Positions 54,814 to 63,882 of a stretch of 64,000 nt of DNA are shown in pieces. Each line of letters opens with the position of its first letter. Position 1 is the first letter of the stretch. The notes beneath the pieces were generated by a model. That model saw only the letters and a list, made by a program, of their open reading frames with translations, was not told the DNA's origin and ran no database searches. The position numbers and the translations under genes were made by a program. The stretch is from the NCBI GenBank assembly GCA_016793885.1, contig JAEUHE010000179.1, positions 124,001-188,000 on the forward strand, in the 5' to 3' direction. Source of the stretch: Verrucomicrobiales bacterium (lineage in GTDB: Bacteria > Verrucomicrobiota > Verrucomicrobiia > Limisphaerales > UBA11320).

Positions 54814-55728
54814 TCACTCGATCTCGACCACTTCGCGCTTGAGCTCGCGGCGCCGGATCGGTCGCTTTCGTGATCCGAGCAATGGGGGTGGCACCGACAG
54901 ATCCTCCGGCTCCAGATCGGGCAGTATCAGCGTCTTGGCCACCGAGGTCTTCTGTTTAGTGCCGTGGCTCAGCAAGTAGTCCAGAACCTCGCGCCGAATC
55001 TCCTTAAACCGTGGCGAATGGTTGAGCTCTTTCCGATCACGCGGCCGAGGAAGATCCACGGTGATGGACGGTCCCAGGGTCGCCTTCGGTCCGGCGGTCA
55101 ATGGGATGATGCGATCGGCCAAATAGATTCCTTCGTCAGGATCGTTCGTGACGAGCACGACCGTCTTCCGCCCCTCTTCCCAGATGCGGGCGATCTCATC
55201 CTGCAGCGTGGCTCGGGTAAGAGCGTCGAGTGCGCTGAGGGGTTCATCCATGAGGAGCATTTGGGGGTCCATGGCCAAAGCGCGGGCCACGCTGACGCGC
55301 TGGCGCATCCCCCCGCTCAACTCGCTGGGGAGTTTGTGGCGGGCTGGAGTCAGGTTGACCATGGCGATATAGCGGTCGACCTGCTTTCGCTTTTGATCGG
55401 CGGTCCAATCGGAGAACACCTGATCGACCGCGAGATAGATGTTCTCATAAACACTCAGCCAGGGCAGTAGCGAGTAGTTCTGAAAGACGATGCCCCGATC
55501 AGGCCCGGGTTGCGTGATCTCCTTGCCGTTGAGGGTCAAGCTCCCTACATCGGGACGGAGCAAGCCGGCGATGAGAGAAACCAAAGTGGTTTTTCCGGCG
55601 CCCGAGTAACCCACGATCGCCACAAACTCTCCGCTCCGGATTGACAGATTCAAGTCGTGCAGGACTTCGGTGCGGTGTCCCGGCACGCCGAATCCCTTGC
55701 TAACCCCCTTCATTTCCAAGAATGACAT
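54814..55728 (-). CDS. nrtC: nitrate ABC transporter ATP-binding protein, no solute-binding extension
   Basis: 304 residues. Motifs: GYSGAGKTT (Walker A), [56 protein letters not shown] and [15 protein letters not shown]. In this H-loop the usual THD/THN is TND ([11 protein letters not shown]), so the switch histidine is absent. Cyanobacterial NrtC proteins have the same Asn-Asp-Val-Asp-Glu-Gly sequence and a large C-terminal NrtA-like regulatory domain; that domain is missing here, leaving a basic tail. It forms the second ATPase with NrtD. Confidence 0.9.
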   Translation of the reverse strand: MSFLEMKGVSKGFGVPGHRTEVLHDLNLSIRSGEFVAIVGYSGAGKTTLVSLIAGLLRPDVGSLTLNGKEITQPGPDRGIVFQNYSLLPWLSVYENIYLAVDQVFSDWTADQKRKQVDRYIAMVNLTPARHKLPSELSGGMRQRVSVARALAMDPQMLLMDEPLSALDALTRATLQDEIARIWEEGRKTVVLVTNDPDEGIYLADRIIPLTAGPKATLGPSITVDLPRPRDRKELNHSPRFKEIRREVLDYLLSHGTKQKTSVAKTLILPDLEPEDLSVPPPLLGSRKRPIRRRELKREVVEIE

Positions 55729-55751
55729 AGGTCAGAGTGCGAGGGTGCAGG

Positions 55752-56537
55752 TCAGATGGTTTTGAACCGAACCTCGACAACACTCATGAGGCGGTCCAAG
55801 GCAAAACCCACCAACCCGATGACGATGATGCAGAGAATCATTTGAGAGTAGTTCGGTGCGTTATAGGCCTGCCACAGGAACCCGCCGACTCCCGGCCTCC
55901 CGGTCAACATCTCCGCCGCAACGATCACCAGCCAAGCGATTCCGAGGCTGAGACGAAAACCGGTGAACATGTAGGGGAGCGTGGCAGGGATGAGCACCTT
56001 GGTGAGCATCTTGGTTCGCGAGAGCTTTAGCACCTTCCCCACATTGATGTAGTCCTGGGGAATCGAGCGGACCCCAACCGCGGTGTTGAGCACCGTCGGC
56101 CACATGGCGCAGATCGCAATGGTGAACAACGCACCCAGTTCCGATGCATTTTTGCCAGCGCTCAGGAACAAGACCATCCCCAGCGGCAGCCACGCGAGTG
56201 GCGACACCGGGCGAAGGATTTGGATCAGCGGATCGAAAGCTTTGGCGAAGCTCTTCGACAGACCCAACACGAAGCCAAGCGGGGTTCCGACCAGCAACGC
56301 GATCACGTAGCCCTTGGCGACCAGGATGAGTGAATACCAAGTGAACCGCAGGATTCCCTGGTCCATCTCCCCGCGTTTTTCGAATGGTTTCAGCACGTAC
56401 TCCTTGCTGTCCAGCCAGGTTTGATAAGGCGAAGGAAGCTCCTTAGACACCGTCTTGCTCGTCGCATACCAGAGGATCAAAGTCAGCAAGAAACCCAGCA
56501 GCGGGAGCACCAGCCAATCACCGGTAAAGCTTTTCAT
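55752..56537 (-). CDS. nrtB: nitrate ABC transporter permease
   Basis: 261 residues from ATG 56537 (MKSFTGDWLVLPLLGFLLTLILWYATS). The upstream frame overlaps nrtA and is rejected. About six membrane helices; the EAA-type loop is GKVLKLSRTKMLTKVLIPATLPYMFTGFRLSLGIAWLVIVAAEML. LRPVSPLAWLPLGMVLF is typical of NrtB/SsuC permeases. It should form the inner-membrane channel for nitrate (perhaps nitrite or cyanate) with NrtA, NrtC and NrtD. Gaps to neighbours are 25 and 23 bases. Confidence 0.93.
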   Translation of the reverse strand: MKSFTGDWLVLPLLGFLLTLILWYATSKTVSKELPSPYQTWLDSKEYVLKPFEKRGEMDQGILRFTWYSLILVAKGYVIALLVGTPLGFVLGLSKSFAKAFDPLIQILRPVSPLAWLPLGMVLFLSAGKNASELGALFTIAICAMWPTVLNTAVGVRSIPQDYINVGKVLKLSRTKMLTKVLIPATLPYMFTGFRLSLGIAWLVIVAAEMLTGRPGVGGFLWQAYNAPNYSQMILCIIVIGLVGFALDRLMSVVEVRFKTI

Positions 56538-56562
56538 AGTTAGCGAGGGATCGCGGAGCGAG

Positions 56563-57843
56563 TTAGCCTTTGAGCGAGTGAACCGGGAAAGATTTGGCGT
56601 AGGACTCAGGATCGGCAGGATCAAACTTCACTCCGTCAAAAAGCGTCTCAGGGGCGTTGTTCATTCCCCCGTGCGTGTAGCCGATCTCCTTCATCGCCTC
56701 TTCGTAGATGTCCGGTCGGACCACCTGTTTGGTAATGCCCTCGTAGTCGGGGCTGCCGCTCACCAAGCCCCAGCGGCGGAACTGGGAAAGCCACCACTTG
56801 GCGTACTTGGGCTGAGGAAAATTGGTATTGCGGTCGCTAAAAATCATGTAGTTCGGATCCTTGGTGACACGGCCGTCTCCATAGTCGTGGTCGCCCAACA
56901 GCCGCCCGAGGATCATGTCCTTCGGACAATTGATGTAAGTGGGTCGGCTGACGATTTCGGACTGCTCCGGCCGGTTCTCCAGTTTGTCCAACCAGACGCT
57001 GGCTTCGTGCAGGCCCTTGAGGACGGCCTTGACGGTCTTGGGATTCTTCTCTGCGAAGTCAGCCGTGAAGGCGCAGACTTTTTCGGGATGATCCTTCCAC
57101 AACTCTTGGGTTGTGATCGACGTGAATCCAACCTTGTCTGCAACCGATCGGGCGTTCCAAGGCTCGCCTACGCAAAACCCGTCCATCTTGCCAACTTTCA
57201 TGTTCGCCACCATTTGCGGAGGCGGAATCGTGATCAGCGCCACATCCTTATCGGGGTTGATCCCGCCGGCGCCCAGGTAGTAGCGCATCCACATCGCGTG
57301 GGTTCCCGGTGGGAACGTCATGGCGAAGGTCAGCGGCTCGCCCAGCTTCTTCGCCTTGTCGACGAAGGGCTTCAGCTCCTTGGGATCTGCTTTCACTTTA
57401 CCCTTCCAGTCGAGCTTGAGAGTGATGGCCTGCCCATTGCGGTTGATGATCCAGGGTATAACCATGGGCCGCTTCGGAGATCCAGCCAACCCCATGGTCG
57501 AGGCAATCGGCATTCCGAAGAGCATATGGGTGGCTTGATTATCCCCGTTCGAGAGCGAGTCTCGAATCGCAGCCCAGTTCGCGCCTTTCGCGATCACCGA
57601 GTTAATGCCGTACTTCTTGAAGAGCCCCTTTTCGTGAGCAATCACGATCGAGGAGCAGTCCGTGAGCGCGATAATTCCGAAACGCACGTTCGGCGACTCG
57701 GGGCTGTCGTCGGCGAAGGCCCGTCCGGCCCAACCCAGCGGAACGCCGCTCAACAGGGCACCCGCCAGTGTGCCGCCGGCGGAAGTCCGGAGAAACTGGC
57801 GGCGTGAGGATTTCCGCGATGCAATAGGTCGAGATTGGATCAT
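56563..57843 (-). CDS. nrtA: nitrate-binding periplasmic protein
   Basis: 426 residues from ATG 57843; ATGs at 57882 and 57906 are alternatives. A Tat signal, KSSRRQFLRTSAGGTLAGALLSG, precedes the mature domain: VRFGIIALTDCSSIVIAHEKGLFKKYGINSVIAKGANWAAIRD is the NrtA opening. GDNQATHMLFGMPIASTMGL and MDGFCVGEPWNARSV contain residues that contact nitrate in cyanobacterial NrtA. The periplasmic receptor delivers nitrate to NrtB. It is the first gene of the nine-gene operon; its promoter lies in the 109-base gap shared with the LysR regulator. Confidence 0.94.
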   Translation of the reverse strand: MIQSRPIASRKSSRRQFLRTSAGGTLAGALLSGVPLGWAGRAFADDSPESPNVRFGIIALTDCSSIVIAHEKGLFKKYGINSVIAKGANWAAIRDSLSNGDNQATHMLFGMPIASTMGLAGSPKRPMVIPWIINRNGQAITLKLDWKGKVKADPKELKPFVDKAKKLGEPLTFAMTFPPGTHAMWMRYYLGAGGINPDKDVALITIPPPQMVANMKVGKMDGFCVGEPWNARSVADKVGFTSITTQELWKDHPEKVCAFTADFAEKNPKTVKAVLKGLHEASVWLDKLENRPEQSEIVSRPTYINCPKDMILGRLLGDHDYGDGRVTKDPNYMIFSDRNTNFPQPKYAKWWLSQFRRWGLVSGSPDYEGITKQVVRPDIYEEAMKEIGYTHGGMNNAPETLFDGVKFDPADPESYAKSFPVHSLKG

Positions 57844-57903
57844 GATAGAATTGGCATTGAGGGATGTAGATTCATGAATCATTGGAAGCCCATGAACAGA
57901 AAG

Positions 57904-57941
57904 CATGCCAAGATATGGTTAGGCGACTGGCGGATGGCATG
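57904..57941. promoter_or_regulatory. CATGCCA-N24-TGGCATG inverted repeat, candidate LysR operator
   Basis: Perfect 7-bp arms (57904-57910 and 57935-57941) lie in the gap between the divergent nrtA and LysR genes, 11 bases before the LysR start and about 60 before nrtA. LysR regulators commonly bind such shared dyads and control both genes. The long spacer is not typical of a single T-N11-A box. Confidence 0.4.
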
Positions 57942-57952
57942 GAAGTTTCTAC

Positions 57953-58894
57953 ATGCCCGCAATGAAATCAGTTCATAGCCGACAGCAGCCCCTCGACAGC
58001 AGGCAGCTACGTGCCTTTGTTACCCTCGCAAAAACGGGCAGTTTTACCAAAACGGGCGAGGAATTGTTCCTCTCCCAATCCGCCATCAGTCATTCCATGA
58101 AGGCGTTAGAAAGCGACATTGGCTGTCGCCTGTTTGACAGAGTGGGTAAAAAGGCGCAGCTCACCCCCGCTGGCGAACATTTCCTTCATCACGCGGAAAG
58201 AATTCTTCGCGAGATGTCGGTGGCCCGAGAATCCATCCAGCTTCGCAGCACTTGGGGACAAGGACGATTCCGAGTGGGAGCCACCCTGACCGCCTGCCAG
58301 TTTATCCTGCCCAAAGTCATGCCTTCCTTGAAAAAGGACTTTCCGCAGACGCCCATCCGAATCGAATCGTGTGATGTGAATGAGGCGCTCGAGTTGTTAG
58401 ATCGGGATCGTATTGACGTGGCGCTGGTCATTGAGCCGATGGCGCAGCACGAGCATCGATTCGATCCTGTTTTTCAGGATGAGCTCCATCTCGTTGTAAG
58501 CCCGAAGCACGCCTGGGCGAAGCCCAGCACCTCCAGTCGCGGCGATCTCTCCCAGGAGAACCTCCTGGTATTCCGACGCAGCTCACTGACGTTTCAGATG
58601 ATCGAGGATTATCTGCGACGTGAGCAAGTGTCCTTTCAGACCGTGCTGGAGTTTGCCAGCATCGAAGTGATCAAAGAGTTCGTGAAGCTGCAGATTGGGG
58701 TCACGATTCTTCCGGAGTGGGTGGTTCGCAAGGAGGTCGAGGCCGGTGAGCTGGTCATTCGTCCGCTGGGAAAACGGCGCCTCCGCCGCACCTGGGGCAT
58801 GTTACAACTCAAGACGCGCGCGAACACGCTGGTGGAAGAAACCTTTGCTCGGCTATGCACCCAGGCGGGCGAGTCGTTCGCAGCCCCCGCCTAG
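57953..58894 (+). CDS. LysR-family transcriptional regulator
   Basis: 313 residues from the first ATG; ATG at 57962 is possible. An N-terminal winged helix-turn-helix (about 15-75; LRAFVTLAKTGSFTKTGEELFLSQSAISHSMKALESDIGCRLFDR) is followed by the LysR substrate-binding domain (about 98-300; GQGRFRVGATLTACQFILPKVMPSL). It is transcribed divergently from the nitrate operon, the position of NtcB or Nac-like regulators, so nitrate, nitrite or a nitrogen-status signal is a likely effector. Its stop overlaps the convergent MFS gene by four bases. Confidence 0.93.
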   Translation: MPAMKSVHSRQQPLDSRQLRAFVTLAKTGSFTKTGEELFLSQSAISHSMKALESDIGCRLFDRVGKKAQLTPAGEHFLHHAERILREMSVARESIQLRSTWGQGRFRVGATLTACQFILPKVMPSLKKDFPQTPIRIESCDVNEALELLDRDRIDVALVIEPMAQHEHRFDPVFQDELHLVVSPKHAWAKPSTSSRGDLSQENLLVFRRSSLTFQMIEDYLRREQVSFQTVLEFASIEVIKEFVKLQIGVTILPEWVVRKEVEAGELVIRPLGKRRLRRTWGMLQLKTRANTLVEETFARLCTQAGESFAAPA

Positions 58895-60249
58895 CCGCGG
58901 TGCAGGAGACGCAGGACCAGCCGCTGAGGTGAGTCGATCAGCACCTCCTTCAGCAAGGTCTCCATGCCGGAGGCCTGCGGTTCCTGAAGACGTCGACAGA
59001 CGAGTATGGCGACGCCCATAACCCCTGCGGCCGCCGCAAAGAAGAGCGTAAAACGGTTCCATTCCAAACCCGCAGCCCGGACCTGAGTTTGACGGTTGAG
59101 ATCGATCAAAAGCCCCCAGAACAGCGGCGCGATGCCGAGGCTCACATTGCTCACCACCGAGAAGAGAGCAAAAAAGTGACTCCTGCCCATCTTGGGCGCG
59201 ATCGCCATGACCAGACGTGTGTTGGCCATCTGCACAACGGCACCGCTCAGGCCCGCCACCATGGTGAGAAGGGAGACGAATATCACGCCGGGTTTGATCA
59301 CCGCACCCGCAACCAAGGTCCATCCCACCAGCATCAAAAGCCCAAGCAGCTGCGCCACCATCAACACGGGTTTGCTGCCCAGTCGGTCCAGTCGCTCACC
59401 CAGCATGCCCAGGCTGCTGAGTGCTCCAATGAACGTAGTGGCGGTGATGAGCATGATCTGCTGTTCCGTAAACGCTCCCAGGTGCTTGAGAAAAGCCACA
59501 ATGAACACCGTCACTCCCCCGTAGGCAAAAGCCCACGCGACCGCAAACCAGAGAAGACGCTGAAAGGGGATGAACTCCACAATCGCGCCCCACGGCACCG
59601 GTTGACGGGAAGTTTTCTCCTCGGGCGGCGGCTCGACATCAGGAATTCGTTTTAGAAAGCTCAGGCTGATCGCGCCCATCAGGGCGCTAAAACCGAACAG
59701 CACCGCGAATCGCCATTCGGGTGGGTTGGAGCCGAGGGTAAAGGCGGCGAGGATGAATACGAGCAGGCTGGCGAGGTTCACGAACGCGGCATCGATCGCC
59801 AGATACCTTCCACGAATGCTGGAGGGCACCAGGGAGGTGATCCAAGGAAGCCACCCACAACTCGAGATTCCGCGGGAGAAGTTGAATCCGAACAGGGCCG
59901 CCAGGAGCAAGGCCAGCCGGGTGGCGCTGTCGAGAAAGCCACCGACCAGCGGCAGGAGCGCCATCAGGCCGATGAACATGACCCGGATGCTCCACCCCCC
60001 GTAGACGAAACGCTTGTAGCCGACTCGGGCGACATAGGGGGCCGCGAAGATCTGCAGGATCACTAGGAGCGGCATCATGCCCGCGATCAAGCCCAGCACC
60101 GTGGCGCCAGCGTCCAGGTGGCGCGCGTACAGGAACATGGGGCTGCTGAGCACGATCTGAAAAGAGAACGCATTGAAGGTCCCAAACCAGAAGGCATTCT
60201 GCAGCCCTGGCGGGAAGCGCTCAGGTTCTGTTGTCCCACTACTCGTCAT
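58891..60249 (-). CDS. major facilitator superfamily transporter
   Basis: 452 residues with about twelve membrane helices and a long central cytoplasmic loop (RIPDVEPPPEEKTSRQPV). Segments such as NAFWFGTFNAFSFQIVLSSPMFLYARHLDAGATVLGLIAGMMPLLVILQI and MLGERLDRLGSKPVLMVAQLLGLLMLVGW are MFS-like. The set of residues does not point to a particular drug, sugar or siderophore subfamily. It is convergent with the LysR gene and 58 bases after the Roadblock gene on the same strand. Its substrate is unknown. Confidence 0.85.
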   Translation of the reverse strand: MTSSGTTEPERFPPGLQNAFWFGTFNAFSFQIVLSSPMFLYARHLDAGATVLGLIAGMMPLLVILQIFAAPYVARVGYKRFVYGGWSIRVMFIGLMALLPLVGGFLDSATRLALLLAALFGFNFSRGISSCGWLPWITSLVPSSIRGRYLAIDAAFVNLASLLVFILAAFTLGSNPPEWRFAVLFGFSALMGAISLSFLKRIPDVEPPPEEKTSRQPVPWGAIVEFIPFQRLLWFAVAWAFAYGGVTVFIVAFLKHLGAFTEQQIMLITATTFIGALSSLGMLGERLDRLGSKPVLMVAQLLGLLMLVGWTLVAGAVIKPGVIFVSLLTMVAGLSGAVVQMANTRLVMAIAPKMGRSHFFALFSVVSNVSLGIAPLFWGLLIDLNRQTQVRAAGLEWNRFTLFFAAAAGVMGVAILVCRRLQEPQASGMETLLKEVLIDSPQRLVLRLLHRG

Positions 60250-60307
60250 GAGTAGGCGGAAGAATCAACGAACCCGGGCGATTTGCGATAGAAAACGGTG
60301 GGCCCTT

Positions 60308-60790
60308 TTAGCCGGTACGTCGTTGGAACACGGACGAGGTGTCGGCCATGTTCAACATGGAGAGATCCAATCCACCCAAGGGCGTTCGCTTGGTGGCTTC
60401 TACCAGCTGAGCAGCAATCTGTTTGGTGGTGCTCGCCGCGTAGTATTTCACCGCCCCGACGCTGAGGCCGGCGCGAAACACGACGGCGAGCAGGCAATAC
60501 TCATCGATGTTCGAGACGAGCAAGCTGAATAACTCGCCCTGCTGGTACATGCTGCTAAAGTTGGGCTCGTTGACAATACTCGCAATCGTTTGAGTAGCGG
60601 CGAAAGAACCGGCGGCGAGCGCCGCCAGGCTGACGGTATCGACCGATGCGGTGTCACCCCGCTGAGAGATGAGGAACCCCCCTTTATCTATGACGAGGGC
60701 GGTCGAGGACTCGGTGCTTCGAATGAGCTGGTCGAGAGCGCGTTCGAGAACCGATATATCCTCTTCGTATAGTTGCGGCAGCGTGGGCAT
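60308..60790 (-). CDS. Roadblock/LC7-domain protein (MglB-like)
   Basis: 160 residues. The core (about 8-115) reads LYEEDISVLERALDQLIRSTESSTALVIDKGGFLISQRGD, then SLAALAAGSFAATQTIASIVNEPNFSSMYQQGE and LLVSNIDEYCLLAVVFRAGLSVGAVKYYA. This is the Roadblock fold of MglB, the GTPase-activating partner of the Ras-like MglA. The C-terminal 40 residues (LVEATKRTPLGGLDLSMLNMAD) are a family-typical tail. It begins 7 bases after the GTPase stop, so the two are co-expressed and probably form a complex. Confidence 0.9.
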   Translation of the reverse strand: MPTLPQLYEEDISVLERALDQLIRSTESSTALVIDKGGFLISQRGDTASVDTVSLAALAAGSFAATQTIASIVNEPNFSSMYQQGELFSLLVSNIDEYCLLAVVFRAGLSVGAVKYYAASTTKQIAAQLVEATKRTPLGGLDLSMLNMADTSSVFQRRTG

Positions 60791-60797
60791 AGGAGGT

Positions 60798-61412
60798 TTA
60801 TGCGGCTTTGCGTTGGCTCTCGTTGATGAACTTGTGGAGCAGCATGCGAGTGATCATGTTGAGCGTCTCAAAAACTCCCTCGCACTTGCTGGCCGAGGCC
60901 GGGAACGAGGGCACCTGCACCTCGCGGTTGTTGAGAAGATACTCCAGGTAGTCCATCGGGGCCGAATTGGGCAGATCCCTCTTGTTGTACTGCAACACGT
61001 AAGGGATGTCGGCGATGTTCAGGTTCAACGAGCGGAGGTTCTCCTCCAAATTCGCGAAGCTCTGCACATTGTCCTGCATCTTTTCATACTGGGAATCCGC
61101 CACAAAGACGATCCCATCCACCCCGCGCAAAACCAGCTGACGCGTGGTGTTGTAGATCACCTGCCCCGGCACGGTGTAGAGCTGAAACTTGGTTTTGTAC
61201 CCTTTGATCGCCACCGCCTCGATGGGCAAAAAGTCGAAGAAGAGGGTGCGGTCTGAGCTGGTGGCCAGCGACACCAGCTTGCCTTTGCTGCCTTGCGCGG
61301 TTTGGACGTTACCGTGAACTTGCACAAGGTTGGTCGTCTTGCCGCCCAGAGCCGGACCGTAGTACACGATCTTTACCTGAAGCTCTTTGGTGGCTTGATT
61401 AATAATTGCCAT
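60798..61412 (-). CDS. MglA-like small Ras-superfamily GTPase
   Basis: 204 residues. G1 is YYGPALGGKTTNLVQVH (MglA has GPxxCGKTTNL), G3 region is QLYTVPGQVIYNTTRQLVLRGVDGIVFVADSQ with the MglA-type TVPGQ instead of the Ras DTAGQ, and G4 is QYNKRDLPN. No G5 SAK is obvious, but SASKCEGVFETLNMI fits. MglA switches polarity and gliding motility in Myxococcus; homologues are found in many other phyla. With the Roadblock protein downstream and the large Roadblock-bearing protein upstream, it forms a three-gene polarity or signalling module. Confidence 0.95.
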   Translation of the reverse strand: MAIINQATKELQVKIVYYGPALGGKTTNLVQVHGNVQTAQGSKGKLVSLATSSDRTLFFDFLPIEAVAIKGYKTKFQLYTVPGQVIYNTTRQLVLRGVDGIVFVADSQYEKMQDNVQSFANLEENLRSLNLNIADIPYVLQYNKRDLPNSAPMDYLEYLLNNREVQVPSFPASASKCEGVFETLNMITRMLLHKFINESQRKAA

Positions 61413-61437
61413 AGAGGAAGGAGGGAGTGGGCGTTGC

Positions 61438-63882
61438 TTACTTGGTGTGGCGGCTGAGCTCGCTGACGATCAGTTTGATGGGCGCGAGAGGCACAGACTC
61501 ATCGGGTTTGCTGATTACCGCAAAATAGATAATACCGGCGTTAAAGACGAACAGGGTTCCGTTAACCGTATTGAGCGTCACGCTGCTCATGTCGCCTACG
61601 CCCAACTCCTTCAGATACTGGCTGAGGCGGGAGTAGATTTGAGGGAGGAAGGCGGCGGTCGCTTCGGACTTCCAGGGAGAGGCTACCTGCCCCGACACTA
61701 GGAGCCCGTCTTGCATGGCGATCACGGCTCCAGAGACACCGCGGATCCGGCAGGTGTTTTGGACGATGTCGTTCGGGGTCCAGTTGCGTTTTCCCGGCTG
61801 GCCGAACAGCTCTCCCAGGTCGGCCGGGGGCTTCCGGAAGAATTGAGTGGTCGAGAAGGTCGTGGCACCGGCTACCTCCCCGGTTGCCGAATTGATCTCC
61901 ACCGGCTTGATCGGGGTGGTCGACGGTGCCGCCGCGGTTGCATCGCTGCCTTTGGCCGCAGGGGCAGGCTGACCTCCCGGACCTCCGCTGAAGAGATCGG
62001 GGATGTCTGAGTTCGCCTCCACCTTGCGACGCGACTGGCCGCCCTTGACCTGACTCAGGAACAACGGGGCTACCACCTTGAGTGGCAGGGTCAGCAATCG
62101 ATCGGCATGGTCGGCTCCCACCTCCCCCGGCAGCGGTGGTCGCACCCAACTGCGCAATTGACGCCAGGTGTACTCGATCTTCCCGAGCTTCAAGGATCGA
62201 TCGAGTTCTTCGATCGGCATCTCCAGCTTGATGCCCGGGAGCTGGCATCGGGATATCTCCGTCTTGAGGGTATCAGGCCAGGACTCATCGATCATGGCCA
62301 CCGGAACACCCATCACTTGGCCGCTGGGAGCGGCGGCAGGCGCGGTCGCCGCGGGAGCGGGAGTCGCTGCCGCCGCAGCGGTGGGAGCCGGAGTGGCGGC
62401 ACTGGCGGAACGAGCCGGCGCAGCCTGGAGCAGAGACGTTCCGGGCAAAGCCGGAGTCTTGGGCACGGCGGGGGCTGCTTCGGTCGCGGCCGGGGCCGTT
62501 TCGGAGGCGGCCGTCTTGCCCGCATGAAATAGATCCGGAATGTCCTGGGCGTTAGCTCCGCGGGCAGTGGCCTGTGTGGTCGCCTTGTTGCGGGGACGTG
62601 ACAGGAAGGCAGGTGCTACGATGGGCAATGGCAGCTCGACTTCGACGGAGGGCACCGTCGACTGTTTGCCGGCCGCGTCTCCGACCCGGGCGAGCAACTC
62701 AGCCCAGGTGTACTTAACCCGCCCTTGTTTCAGAGCCGAGGCAATCTCTTCGGCTGGAATGGCAACCGCAGCATTGTCCAGGCGCCATTGGGTGATCTCG
62801 CTGCGAACCGTCTCGGGCCAGCCTCCTGAGAGCTGACCTAGATTAAAGCTCACGAGCTCTGATCCGGCCGAGTTGGAAACTGGGGATGGGGCGGCGGCTG
62901 GTTGACTTTTCTGAGCCGCGGCGGACGCGCCGGCTTTGGCCCCGCTCATGGCGGCCATGAGGTTGGGCGCCGCGATAGGCTTCGAGACCGGAGGGGCAGC
63001 CTCCGCAGCGGCGGCGTCGGCACCAGCAGCATTCGCGGGCGCTGCCGGCGTCCCGGCCGAGGCCTGAGGGGGCATCCCGACAGCAGGATTTGCCGCAGCT
63101 GCAGGTTTTGCCGATGCTGTTTGGGTTGTGGGAGGCGGAGTGCCGTTGAAGCCAATGGGGGCTTTAGGCTTGGTCTGGGCCGCGGTCGATGAGGGCGAGG
63201 CCGGGGCGGCGACGGGGGCAGGTGCCTTCACCGCTGCAGCGGGCGCGCTGGGACGATTGATGTGGGATGTCCCACCAGTGGACGAAGACGGACTCTGCCC
63301 ACTCTGAGGGGATTTCGGACCAGGAGCCACCACGTTGCCTCGGGCGGAGAAAAGGCTCGTGACCTCATCCGGTACATGCGTGGTCTTTTGAGAGGACCGG
63401 CGGCCGAAGGAACGGGAGTGCAGTTGCGGCAACAATTCCTGGAGCGGCAACTCCACCAGCTTCTGATCGTGCTCGCTGCCTGCGGAAAAGAAGCCTTCTG
63501 GCGCCAGTTTCCGTATTTCGCTGAAAGGGACACGCACGCAGCCCTGTGGCAGTTGCTCCAGAATGGGACGTTCCGGGAAAGAAAGTTGGACACCGGCAAC
63601 ATCGCCGACAGCGCGCACCGGCTTCAGCTCCGTCGGCAGCAACGAAACGATTCCGAGCAAGCTCACTTGCACAGTGCCGCTGCCCATCGACCCGGCGCCA
63701 TTCGGCCTGGCTGTGGACGAGGGTTGAGCAGTACCAGCGGCTGTTCCGGTCGCCGGAGCGCCGGAACGGGCCGAAACGGGCACCGCCGGGGCTGATGGTT
63801 TAGGGGACGCGGAGGGCTTGGCCCCTCCTGCCTCGTTCCCGTCGTCTTTCCGTCCGAGTAGTTTTTTTACAAATCCGAACAT
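61438..63882 (-). CDS. large Ala/Pro-rich protein with three repeated modules and a C-terminal Roadblock domain
   Basis: 814 residues from ATG 63882 (MFGFVKKLLGRKDDG). Long Pro/Ala linkers join three related modules. Module 1 (about 75-175) has VSLLGIVSLLPTEL, FSEIRKLAPEG and LVELPLQELLPQL. Module 2 (about 352-447) has GWPETVRSEITQW, EEIASALKQGRVKYTWAELL and LPLPIVAPAFLSR. Module 3 (about 531-630) has SWPDTLKTEISR, EELDRSLKLGKIEYTWRQLR and LPLKVVAPLFLSQ. Modules 2 and 3 end in IPDLF. The last 125 residues (DIVQNTCRIRGVSGAVIAMQDGLLVSGQV...TLNTVNGTLFVFNAGIIYFAVI) look like a Roadblock/LC7 domain. The gene begins the GTPase operon (25 bases before mglA). I propose an effector or scaffold for the GTPase; no name is known to me. 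Confidence 0.85.
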   Translation of the reverse strand: MFGFVKKLLGRKDDGNEAGGAKPSASPKPSAPAVPVSARSGAPATGTAAGTAQPSSTARPNGAGSMGSGTVQVSLLGIVSLLPTELKPVRAVGDVAGVQLSFPERPILEQLPQGCVRVPFSEIRKLAPEGFFSAGSEHDQKLVELPLQELLPQLHSRSFGRRSSQKTTHVPDEVTSLFSARGNVVAPGPKSPQSGQSPSSSTGGTSHINRPSAPAAAVKAPAPVAAPASPSSTAAQTKPKAPIGFNGTPPPTTQTASAKPAAAANPAVGMPPQASAGTPAAPANAAGADAAAAEAAPPVSKPIAAPNLMAAMSGAKAGASAAAQKSQPAAAPSPVSNSAGSELVSFNLGQLSGGWPETVRSEITQWRLDNAAVAIPAEEIASALKQGRVKYTWAELLARVGDAAGKQSTVPSVEVELPLPIVAPAFLSRPRNKATTQATARGANAQDIPDLFHAGKTAASETAPAATEAAPAVPKTPALPGTSLLQAAPARSASAATPAPTAAAAATPAPAATAPAAAPSGQVMGVPVAMIDESWPDTLKTEISRCQLPGIKLEMPIEELDRSLKLGKIEYTWRQLRSWVRPPLPGEVGADHADRLLTLPLKVVAPLFLSQVKGGQSRRKVEANSDIPDLFSGGPGGQPAPAAKGSDATAAAPSTTPIKPVEINSATGEVAGATTFSTTQFFRKPPADLGELFGQPGKRNWTPNDIVQNTCRIRGVSGAVIAMQDGLLVSGQVASPWKSEATAAFLPQIYSRLSQYLKELGVGDMSSVTLNTVNGTLFVFNAGIIYFAVISKPDESVPLAPIKLIVSELSRHTK

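Noticed and set aside
57844-57952. Sigma-54 promoter for the nitrate operon
   Set aside because: Best match, TTGGCATGCTTTCTGTT on the minus strand, lacks the GC of the -12 element.
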